Of a stretch of 12,507 nucleotides of DNA, positions 5,935-11,780 are shown one piece after another. The translations under genes were made by a program, and so were the position numbers. Position 1 is the stretch's first letter. Each line of letters opens with the position of its first letter. The notes beneath the pieces are model-generated. The model was not told the DNA's origin. It was given only the letters and a program-made list of their open reading frames with translations, and did no database searches. Where the stretch lies: the NCBI GenBank assembly GCA_041678625.1, contig JBAYNS010000022.1:1-12507 (forward strand). The letters are read 5' to 3'. This stretch comes from JBAYNS01 sp041678625 (GTDB lineage: Bacteria; Patescibacteriota; Gracilibacteria; Peribacterales; Peribacteraceae).

Positions 5935-6258
5935 ATGCCTTCTACACCTGAGACGCCATTGGTTCATGCTTCTCCTGCAATACCTCCAGAAGTGCAACTG
6001 GCGAAGACTGCGTCTGAGACTCCTCTGGCAGTGAATCCATTTGATGAGCATTTTGATGAAGAGGAAGATGTCGTGCAACCGCCTTGGGCGGCTATGAGTA
6101 ATCCCTATTTAGATGGTATGCGGGGTACTGCAGCACGCATTCAGGAGGCGTGTGCCAATCAATCGCCGCAAGAGGTGGCAGAAGAGGAGTCTTCTGCGGA
6201 TTTAGGTACACCATCTCCGCCTCCGCAAAATGCGGATGAGGGCACAAAGACGATTTGA
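5935..6258 (+). CDS. Hypothetical acidic, probably disordered protein (107 aa)
   Basis: I do not recognise this protein. It is rich in Pro, Glu, Ala, Ser and Thr, has no hydrophobic segment and carries an acidic patch (about 36-46, DEHFDEEEDVV) followed by PPWAAMSNPYLDGMRG. That middle part is the most structured-looking and could be a short binding motif. The ends (TPETPLVHASPAIPPE; GTPSPPPQNADEG) look unfolded. The gene is supported by a good promoter placed exactly as for other genes of the window, and by a clean ATG. It is followed 75 nt downstream by another small orphan gene with its own promoter. No function is proposed. Confidence 0.65.
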   Translation: MPSTPETPLVHASPAIPPEVQLAKTASETPLAVNPFDEHFDEEEDVVQPPWAAMSNPYLDGMRGTAARIQEACANQSPQEVAEEESSADLGTPSPPPQNADEGTKTI

Positions 6259-6298
6259 TGCTTCAATCTTTGACTACTGCACAGTCAATTCTGTTTTG

Positions 6299-6326
6299 TT
6301 GAACTTCTTGCATTGTGTTCTATCAT
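6299..6326 (+). promoter_or_regulatory. Promoter of the 94-aa gene (-35 TTGAAC, -10 TATCAT)
   Basis: TTGAAC (6299-6304), a 16-nt spacer and TATCAT (6321-6326) end 7 nt before ATG 6334. This decides the start: the in-frame TTG 6313 and ATG 6325 lie inside the promoter, whereas ATG 6334 is where a leaderless message would begin. Confidence 0.65.
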
Positions 6327-6333
6327 GGCCGGT

Positions 6334-6618
6334 ATGGCAGTGGAAACAAGTGCGACCATCGAGGGGTCAAGCGCAGAAAGGAACGATGAAAAAAGGCAAA
6401 AGTTTCTTGAACTTACGCTCCGAGGGTACGGAGAGGAATTTACGTTGTGTGCTCGACAAATCTTAGATGCTACGGTGCCACCAGGGAACAATTTTAACCC
6501 GCTCGCAATTTGGCGCCGGACGGAAGAGAGTCTCTATTCTGATCAGATAGAGGAAGCAGCTCGTGCATATACACGTCCGTTTAATAGCGAGGGGATTAGC
6601 GTATTGGTCCCAGAATAA
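6334..6618 (+). CDS. Hypothetical small soluble protein (94 aa)
   Basis: No family is recognised. The protein has no membrane segment and looks mostly helical and charged: ERNDEKRQKFLELTLRGYGEEF (about 16-37), CARQILDATVPPGNNFNP (about 40-57), then WRRTEESLYSDQIEEAARAY (about 60-79). The start ATG 6334 is chosen from the promoter position; ATG 6325 or TTG 6313 would add three or seven residues. Its 3' end overlaps the 3' end of rsmI, on the opposite strand, by 23 nt (6596-6618), so the two genes converge with no room for a terminator. The pairing with the 107-aa gene just upstream is only positional. Confidence 0.6.
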   Translation: MAVETSATIEGSSAERNDEKRQKFLELTLRGYGEEFTLCARQILDATVPPGNNFNPLAIWRRTEESLYSDQIEEAARAYTRPFNSEGISVLVPE

Positions 6619-7270
6619 TAACAAATTCTCCCTTCTTTGTCATGGTTCCTGCAACATTCGGGAGATCTGCCACGGTTGTTCGGATGACTTCTTCATGCAT
6701 CTTGGTGAGTTCCCGTGCGATGACTACAGGGCGATTTGGTTGGCTTGCAAGTGCTTCAGCAAGTTCTGTAAGTGTCTTTTCGATACGGTGCACGGATTCG
6801 TAGAAAACGATTGTGTGCTTTTCATCTTTCAATGATTGCAGGAGTGTCTTGCGCCCCTTCTTTACAGGAAGAAATCCCAGATACAAAAACTGATTGATCG
6901 GCAGACCGCTTGCGCTGAGTGCAGCCAGAAATGCCGCCGGGCCGGGAATAACCTCCACGGTGAAGTTACGGTCGCGCACGCGGCTTACCAGTTTGTACCC
7001 AGGGTCAGAGATGCCAGGAGTTCCCGCATCGCTTACCAGTGCAATATTCTCACCTTCCTCCAGGCGTTTTAAAAGCCACTCTACCTTTGCATCGTCGGTG
7101 AAACTCGTCAGACTTACGAGTTCCTTTTTGGGAATCTTGAGGTGGTGGAGCAGCGATCCTGTCACCCGCGTATCTTCGCATACGATGGCATCACACGTTG
7201 TAAGCGTCTCAATAGCGCGCAGAGTGATATCGCCCAGGTTCCCGATAGGAGTGGCAACAATAGAGAGCAT
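6596..7270 (-). CDS. rsmI: 16S rRNA (cytidine-1402-2'-O)-methyltransferase RsmI (224 aa)
   Basis: Transfers a methyl group from S-adenosylmethionine to the 2'-O of C1402 in the 16S rRNA decoding centre. It belongs to the tetrapyrrole-methylase fold. Motifs in order are ATPIGNLGD (6-14), EDTR (32-35), SDAGTPGISDPG (80-91), PGPAA (109-113), FYESVHRI (156-163), ARELTKMHEE (185-194) and GEFVIILG near the end. E. coli RsmI is about 286 aa; this one stops right after the core and lacks the C-terminal extension, a short form consistent with a reduced genome. The ATG at 7270 gives the standard N-terminus. A weak TGC-TAGGGT box lies 8 nt upstream. It is divergent from gyrA and convergent with the 94-aa gene. 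Confidence 0.95.
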   Translation of the reverse strand: MLSIVATPIGNLGDITLRAIETLTTCDAIVCEDTRVTGSLLHHLKIPKKELVSLTSFTDDAKVEWLLKRLEEGENIALVSDAGTPGISDPGYKLVSRVRDRNFTVEVIPGPAAFLAALSASGLPINQFLYLGFLPVKKGRKTLLQSLKDEKHTIVFYESVHRIEKTLTELAEALASQPNRPVVIARELTKMHEEVIRTTVADLPNVAGTMTKKGEFVIILGPIR

Positions 7271-7307
7271 CGCGCTATACCCTAGCAGAGGTGATGCCTG
7301 ATGAAAC

Positions 7308-7348
7308 GGGGGTTGCAGGATTTTTCAGGATTCTTTGCAAATGCCCCC
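7308..7348. other. Imperfect inverted repeat between rsmI and gyrA
   Basis: GGGGGTTGCA (7308-7317) can pair with TGCAA (7336-7340) and CCCCC (7344-7348), leaving a 3-nt bulge and an 18-nt loop that contains CAGGATT twice nearby. A second small stem, TTCCG/CGGAA, follows at 7349-7363. It may be an operator-like or structured element upstream of gyrA, or chance; there is no T-run. Confidence 0.3.
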
Positions 7349-7370
7349 TTCCGTTAAGCGGAAAAATCGG

Positions 7371-7376
7371 TATCAT
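7371..7376 (+). promoter_or_regulatory. Possible -10 box for gyrA
   Basis: TATCAT lies 23 nt before the chosen ATG 7400, so the message would have a leader of about 17 nt. The -35 position is poor. No Shine-Dalgarno sequence precedes the ATG. Confidence 0.35.
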
Positions 7377-7399
7377 CTTTGGGACACGTTTTTCCTCTT

Positions 7400-10375
7400 A
7401 TGCCCGAGAACGAAGAAAATCCATCTGCTGAAACTCCCGAACAACTCCCCTTAGAAGGGGGAGGGGAAACCCTATCGGCCATCGGCCGTATAGCGCCGCG
7501 TGCGATTGTGACGGAGATGGAAGAAAGCTATCTGGATTACGCCATGAGCGTGATCGTCTCCCGTGCATTGCCTGATGCCCGTGATGGGCTCAAGCCCGTT
7601 CATCGTCGCATTCTCTTTGCTATGCATGAGTTAGGTTTGCGGTCATCAGCAAAGTTCCGCAAATCAGCACTCATTGTAGGAGAGGTGCTTGGAAAGTTTC
7701 ATCCCCATGGTGATTCGGCTGTTTACGAGGCGCTCGTGCGAATGGCGCAGGAATTCTCCATGCGCTACCCGCTCGCACGTGGACAGGGAAACTTTGGCTC
7801 CATTGATGGAGATGGTGCCGCGGCTATGCGTTACACCGAGGTAAAAATGGAGAAGATTACCGATGAAGTTCTCCAGGATATCGAGAAAAATACCGTGGAC
7901 TTTCGTCCGAATTACGATGGGTCCCGCAAGGAGCCTGTTGTTCTTCCGGCAAAGGTGCCCAATCTCCTGATCAATGGAACCGTTGGTATTGCGGTGGGTA
8001 TGGCAACGAATGTTCCGCCTCACAACCTGAATGAAGTGCTCGATGCCACTATGCATCTGATTAGTAATCCCAAGGCAACGGTGGAAGATTTGTTGCAATT
8101 TATTCAAGGGCCGGATTTCCCCACAGGAGGCATTGTGTATAACAGGGAGACGCTTGTGCAGGCATATCTGACAGGTCGCGGGTCCGTTATTATGCGTGGT
8201 AAAGCGGAGATCGAAGAAGGAAAAGGCGGGCGCTATCACATCAGAGTTTCAGAGATTCCTTATCAGGTGAACAAATCAACGATGATTGAGAAGATGGCTC
8301 GTCTTGTGCAGGACAAGGTCATCCAGGGGATTTCCGATATCCGTGACGAATCAGATCGGGAAGGCATTCGCATCATCATTGAGCTCAAGAAAGACAGCTA
8401 TCCTCAAAAGGTCTTGAACCAACTCTTCAAGCATACGGAATTGCAATCGAGCTTTGGCTATAACGTCATTGCTCTTGCGGACGGTATCCAGCCGCGACTC
8501 CTGAATTTGCAGGAGCTCTTGCAGATTTTCATTGATCACCGGCGTACGGTTGTGCGTCGCCGTGTCACCTTTGATCGGGATCGGGCCAAGGAACGCGCCC
8601 ATATTCTTGAGGGATTGGTCGTGGCACTTCATGACATTGATAAAGTCATCGAAACAATTAAAAAGAGTGAGACCAAAGAGATCGCCAAAGAAAACCTGGT
8701 AAAGAAATTCAAACTCTCTGAACTGCAGGCAGATGCCATTCTACAGATGCGCTTGCAGACGCTTGCCGGTCTGGAACGTCAGAAAATCGAGGATGAACTG
8801 GCCGAGAAGAAGAAGTTCATCGCCGAGTGCGAAATCATTCTGAAAGATCCTAAAAAGATTGATGGCATCATCGAGAAAGAACTAGAAGAGATCAAGGCGC
8901 AGTATGGCGACGCACGACGCACGACGATTGTGAAGCATGCTGTTGGAGAATTCAGTGCCAAGGACACGATCCCCAATGCTCCCATGATCGTTGCGCTCAC
9001 ATGCACCGGCTATGTGAAGCGCTTAAGTCCCATGCAGTTCCGGGCGCAGAATCGCGGCGGGAAAGGTGTGAAAGGCATGACAACCAAAGACGATGATGAA
9101 ATCATGTCTCTTCTGCATGTGATGAATCACGATGATTTGTTGTTCTTCACCAATACGGGTCGCGTCTTCAGAATTCCGACCTACGAATTGCCACAGGGGA
9201 CCCGCGTTGCCAAGGGGCAGGCAATTGTGAATCTGCTTCAATTGCAGCCAGAGGAACGGGTCACGGCTATTCTGAAAGCAGATCTTACCGATAAGACACA
9301 CCTCTTCCTCGTCACGCGGCAGGGCACCGTAAAGCGCACGGAACTCAACCAGTTCGAGAATATCCGCAGAAGTGGACTCATTGCGCAGAAGGTACCATCG
9401 GGGGATGAACTCCGGTGGGTGGTGGCAACCAATGGAAAGAACGAGATTTTCCTCCTTTCCCATAAAGGGAAGGCAATCCGCTTTAAAGAGGAGGACGCGC
9501 GTTCCATGGGGCGCGCCGCCGCAGGCGTGCGCGGCATTCGCCTGTCAGCTGGTGATCACGTGGTTGAAGCAGCTGTGATCGACAATCCGGGAACGAGCAA
9601 ACTTCTGGTGGTGATGGAAAATGGATTGGGGAAGATGACGCCGGTAACGGAATACCGTTTTCAGGGACGTGGAGGTTCCGGTGTAAAAGCGGCACAACTC
9701 ACTGCCAAGACGGGCGATGTGATTGGTGGTTGCGTATTGCAGGAAGGGGATGAAGGCGATCTCTTATGTCTGAGTAAACAGGGGCAGGCAATCCGCATGA
9801 AGCTCAGCGACATTCCTTCCCGCGGACGTGCCACGCAGGGGGTGATTATCATGCGTCTGAAAGCGCGTGACAAAGTCGCATCCATGAGTGTTGTGATGGA
9901 GGATAAAGAGAGCGAAGAAGCAGTGCAGGAAGCTGCAGCAGAAACGCGGACAGAAGAAGTGGAACGCATTAAGCAAGAGGAACGCCGCGTAAAGCGCGCA
10001 GCCCGCGTTGGCGCTCCTATTGCTGCTCCAGTTTCTGTGGCAAAGAGTGTGGAAAAATCGTCTGCTGTGCAGCAACAAGCTGATCTACGGGAATTACCGT
10101 CTGCTCCCAAAGTTCAAAAGAACGTTGTCGCCAAGAAACCGCCAGTGCAGAAGATCACAAAGAAGACTGCTAAAAAAGTTATAGCAAAAAAACCTGTCAA
10201 AAAGTCTGTCGCAAAAAAGCCTGCCAAGAAACCTGCAGCAAAAAAACCTGCTAAAAAACCATTGAAGAAACTTCCCCCAAAGAAGCCTGCTAAGAAAGGA
10301 GTGGTAAAGAAGCCCGCCAAGAAGAAGCCGGTTGCCAAAAAGTCGGCTAAGAAAGCCGCCAAAAAGCGCCGATAA
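7400..10375 (+). CDS. gyrA: DNA gyrase subunit A with a lysine-rich C-terminal tail (991 aa)
   Basis: GyrA carries the DNA-breaking active site of gyrase, which introduces negative supercoils together with GyrB. The winged-helix/tower core starts with AIVTEMEESYLDYAMSVIVS (about 35-54). The quinolone-determining region HPHGDSAVYEALVRMAQ (101-117) has Ser106 and Glu110, the usual susceptible-type residues. The catalytic tyrosine is Tyr145 (MRYTE). The C-terminal beta-pinwheel begins after the GyrA box QNRGGKG, which identifies gyrase rather than ParC. After the pinwheel comes an acidic linker, then residues 905-991, an unbroken lysine/proline/alanine-rich tail. That makes it longer than typical GyrA (about 820-880 aa). 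I chose ATG 7400; a TTG at 7379 would add seven residues. The first 30 residues are a non-conserved acidic leader. Confidence 0.97.
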   Translation: MPENEENPSAETPEQLPLEGGGETLSAIGRIAPRAIVTEMEESYLDYAMSVIVSRALPDARDGLKPVHRRILFAMHELGLRSSAKFRKSALIVGEVLGKFHPHGDSAVYEALVRMAQEFSMRYPLARGQGNFGSIDGDGAAAMRYTEVKMEKITDEVLQDIEKNTVDFRPNYDGSRKEPVVLPAKVPNLLINGTVGIAVGMATNVPPHNLNEVLDATMHLISNPKATVEDLLQFIQGPDFPTGGIVYNRETLVQAYLTGRGSVIMRGKAEIEEGKGGRYHIRVSEIPYQVNKSTMIEKMARLVQDKVIQGISDIRDESDREGIRIIIELKKDSYPQKVLNQLFKHTELQSSFGYNVIALADGIQPRLLNLQELLQIFIDHRRTVVRRRVTFDRDRAKERAHILEGLVVALHDIDKVIETIKKSETKEIAKENLVKKFKLSELQADAILQMRLQTLAGLERQKIEDELAEKKKFIAECEIILKDPKKIDGIIEKELEEIKAQYGDARRTTIVKHAVGEFSAKDTIPNAPMIVALTCTGYVKRLSPMQFRAQNRGGKGVKGMTTKDDDEIMSLLHVMNHDDLLFFTNTGRVFRIPTYELPQGTRVAKGQAIVNLLQLQPEERVTAILKADLTDKTHLFLVTRQGTVKRTELNQFENIRRSGLIAQKVPSGDELRWVVATNGKNEIFLLSHKGKAIRFKEEDARSMGRAAAGVRGIRLSAGDHVVEAAVIDNPGTSKLLVVMENGLGKMTPVTEYRFQGRGGSGVKAAQLTAKTGDVIGGCVLQEGDEGDLLCLSKQGQAIRMKLSDIPSRGRATQGVIIMRLKARDKVASMSVVMEDKESEEAVQEAAAETRTEEVERIKQEERRVKRAARVGAPIAAPVSVAKSVEKSSAVQQQADLRELPSAPKVQKNVVAKKPPVQKITKKTAKKVIAKKPVKKSVAKKPAKKPAAKKPAKKPLKKLPPKKPAKKGVVKKPAKKKPVAKKSAKKAAKKRR
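7445..7463. repeat. Small palindrome inside the gyrA 5' coding region
   Basis: CTCCCC (7445-7450) and GGGGAG (7458-7463) are perfect arms around 7 nt; alternatively CCCCTT/AAGGGG pair. It encodes part of the non-conserved leader (EQLPLEGGGE), before the conserved GyrA core. CTCCCCTTAGAAGGGG-like palindromes are, from memory, common dispersed repeats in several bacterial genomes. Confidence 0.5.
10112..10372 (+). repeat. Degenerate KKPAKK-coding repeats (GyrA tail)
   Basis: These bases code for the last 87 residues of GyrA, which contain 37 Lys and 2 Arg and no Asp or Glu. Units such as AKKPAKKP, VKKPAKK and AKKSAKK recur with varying codons (AAA and AAG mixed, GCC/GCT/GCA for Ala), so the repeat is kept at protein level more than DNA level. 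Confidence 0.9.
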
Positions 10376-10403
10376 ATTGCGTGAGAAAAAGCGCCTCAGA
10401 TTC

Positions 10404-10431
10404 TTGCAAACACATTTTCTCCCTGTACACT
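10404..10431 (+). promoter_or_regulatory. Promoter of rpmE (-35 TTGCAA, -10 TACACT)
   Basis: TTGCAA (10404-10409), a 16-nt spacer and TACACT (10426-10431) end 9 nt before ATG 10441, the same layout as at 5898 and 6299. It supports the start at 10441 over an in-frame GTG at 10381, which would add 20 residues unlike L31. Confidence 0.65.
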
Positions 10432-10440
10432 CTTTGCGCT

Positions 10441-10668
10441 ATGAAGACCGGTATCCACCCACAGATGCATCAGGATGCAAAAGCGACGTGCTCTACGTGC
10501 GGTGCAGTCTTTGCTATCCCATCGACAATGCCGGAAATCTCTATGGAGATATGTTCAAAGTGCCATCCTGTGTATACCGGCAAACAGCGTAAAGAAATGA
10601 AGGGCGGGCGCGTAGAACGCTTCCGCAAGCGAATGGCTGCCGGCAAACAAAAAAAAGACCAAGAGTAA
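10441..10668 (+). CDS. rpmE: 50S ribosomal protein L31 (75 aa)
   Basis: L31 is a small protein of the large ribosomal subunit that contributes to the central protuberance bridge to the 30S subunit. The sequence starts MKTGIHPQ, as L31 does, and carries two CxxC pairs (Cys17/Cys20 and Cys38/Cys41), the zinc-binding form. CSKCHPVYTGKQ is the diagnostic motif, followed by GGRVERFRKR. The basic tail (MAAGKQKKDQE) is family-typical. The start is set by the canonical N-terminus and the promoter. Downstream, an unknown gene begins within about 65 nt and may be co-transcribed. Confidence 0.96.
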   Translation: MKTGIHPQMHQDAKATCSTCGAVFAIPSTMPEISMEICSKCHPVYTGKQRKEMKGGRVERFRKRMAAGKQKKDQE

Positions 10669-10731
10669 TTCTGATATATGTTCGTGGGTTTCTCCGTATG
10701 CTTTCTCTATTTTTATTCCACTGCTTCCATT

Positions 10732-10983
10732 ATGCGTTACAGATTTCTCATCCCTCGCGATGGCACCGAAGAGGTTGAAGATCATGCAGGCCGTGTTCTG
10801 GCGGTGCAGAAGGCATTACAGCCAGTTGTTTCACAGGGGGTGCTGGGTTCTGAGAAAGAACATGGTGGTACTGCTCTGAATTATCATGTTCCTGCAGCTT
10901 TAGCTGCAGCTATTGATGCTCTTGTAGAGGATATACGGACGCTTGTACCTGATATACAGTTAGAAACCTCTCCTATAGACTGA
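10732..10983 (+). CDS. Hypothetical small soluble protein (83 aa)
   Basis: I do not recognise this family. The sequence MRYRFLIPRDGTEEVEDHAGRVLAVQKALQPVVS continues with a Gly/Glu-rich stretch (QGVLGSEKEHGGTALNYHVP) and a final helix (AALAAAIDALVEDIRTLVPDIQ). This suggests a compact strand-helix-strand-helix domain of about 80 residues. An in-frame ATG at 10678, 9 nt after the rpmE stop, would add 18 mostly hydrophobic residues (FVGFSVCFLYFYSTAS), which could be a signal or membrane segment. I prefer 10732 because the added part looks unlike the rest, but no good promoter or Shine-Dalgarno sequence decides it. It sits between rpmE and the CIRCE operator. Confidence 0.6.
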   Translation: MRYRFLIPRDGTEEVEDHAGRVLAVQKALQPVVSQGVLGSEKEHGGTALNYHVPAALAAAIDALVEDIRTLVPDIQLETSPID

Positions 10984-10992
10984 AATGGTCAG

Positions 10993-11017
10993 TAGCACTC
11001 TTCCTGTAAGAGTGCTA
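10993..11017. promoter_or_regulatory. CIRCE operator (HrcA binding site)
   Basis: TAGCACTC (10993-11000), nine bases, and GAGTGCTA (11010-11017) match the CIRCE consensus TTAGCACTC-N9-GAGTGCTAA at eight of nine positions in each arm; only the outermost T and A differ. It overlaps the first two bases of the hrcA -10 box, so bound HrcA should block its own promoter, the classical feedback loop of the heat-shock response. Confidence 0.95.
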
Positions 11018-11021
11018 TAAT
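11016..11021 (+). promoter_or_regulatory. Extended -10 promoter of hrcA
   Basis: TGC-TATAAT (hexamer 11016-11021) ends 6 nt before ATG 11028, predicting transcription from the ATG itself. It is overlapped by the CIRCE element. No clear -35 is present and there is no Shine-Dalgarno sequence. Confidence 0.75.
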
Positions 11022-11027
11022 TGCACT

Positions 11028-11750
11028 ATGAACGAACGCCAGAGCAAGCTGCTCGTCGCGATCATTGACCAGTTCATTGCAACAGCTTTGCCCGTTGGCT
11101 CCAAAAGCTTGCTTGCATCGGGGGATTTCTCCTGCTCATCTGCAACGATCCGCAATCAGATGGTTCTTTTAGAAGATGAGGGATTTTTGGAACAACTGCA
11201 TATTTCCTCTGGGCGCGTTCCCACGGCCAAGGGATATCGTGCATACGTCAAAGACTGCATGGAGCCCTCTGTGCAGGAAAAAGCGGTGCTTCGCCGTTTC
11301 AATTCCCTGCGTGAACAGTATTTTCAGCGCAAGGATCAGGAGCGTGCATATGAAGCTGTGGCGCTCCTTGCGCATATGAGCCCCAACGTTGCCTTTGCAA
11401 CAGTCCCTCATAAAGATCGCGTGTACTATCTTGGTTTGAGCAATGTCCTTAAACAGCCTGAGTTCCAGGCAAATCCCGCTCTTGCCAGTGATGTTGCGGA
11501 ACTGCTGGAAGAAAAACTCGATACCCTTCTGGATCAAGTGGATGTGGATGACAAAGTGCGTTACTACATCGGCGATGATCATATACTCAAAAATATTCCA
11601 AGCTGCAGTATCATGGTGACCGAATATGCCGTACGCGACTTCCGCGGTGCCATTGGTATTCTTGGACCGATGCGCATGGATTATGCGTACAATACCGTTG
11701 CACTCGATATTGTTGTTGATCTTCTCTGTTCATACGAAAGTCGGGGTTGA
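11028..11750 (+). CDS. hrcA: Heat-inducible transcription repressor HrcA, short form (240 aa)
   Basis: HrcA represses heat-shock genes by binding CIRCE, usually with help from GroEL. The N-terminal winged helix-turn-helix is clear: PVGSKSLLA (22-30), SSATIRNQMVLLEDEGFLEQLHISSGRVPTAKGY (about 37-70). The end of the C-terminal GAF-like domain is also recognisable: GAIGILGPMRMDYA (207-220). Typical HrcA is about 340 aa; at 240 aa the middle is shortened, with a helical stretch (about 81-115) and a compact remainder. A CIRCE site directly upstream confirms the identity. The next gene starts 30 nt later with no promoter visible between, so it is probably co-transcribed. grpE, dnaK, dnaJ and groEL are not in view. 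Confidence 0.95.
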   Translation: MNERQSKLLVAIIDQFIATALPVGSKSLLASGDFSCSSATIRNQMVLLEDEGFLEQLHISSGRVPTAKGYRAYVKDCMEPSVQEKAVLRRFNSLREQYFQRKDQERAYEAVALLAHMSPNVAFATVPHKDRVYYLGLSNVLKQPEFQANPALASDVAELLEEKLDTLLDQVDVDDKVRYYIGDDHILKNIPSCSIMVTEYAVRDFRGAIGILGPMRMDYAYNTVALDIVVDLLCSYESRG

Positions 11751-11780
11751 TAACCGCTTCTCCCCGTTGCCTTCTCCTTC

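Noticed and set aside
7664..8239. A 191-codon minus-strand ORF inside gyrA
   Set aside because: It lies wholly antisense to the conserved GyrA core, has no promoter, and its translation shows no family features.
10114..10362. A minus-strand ORF rich in Phe, Gly and Ala opposite the GyrA tail, looking like a membrane protein
   Set aside because: It is simply the complement of the lysine-rich repeats (AAG/AAA read as CTT/TTT); no start signals are present.
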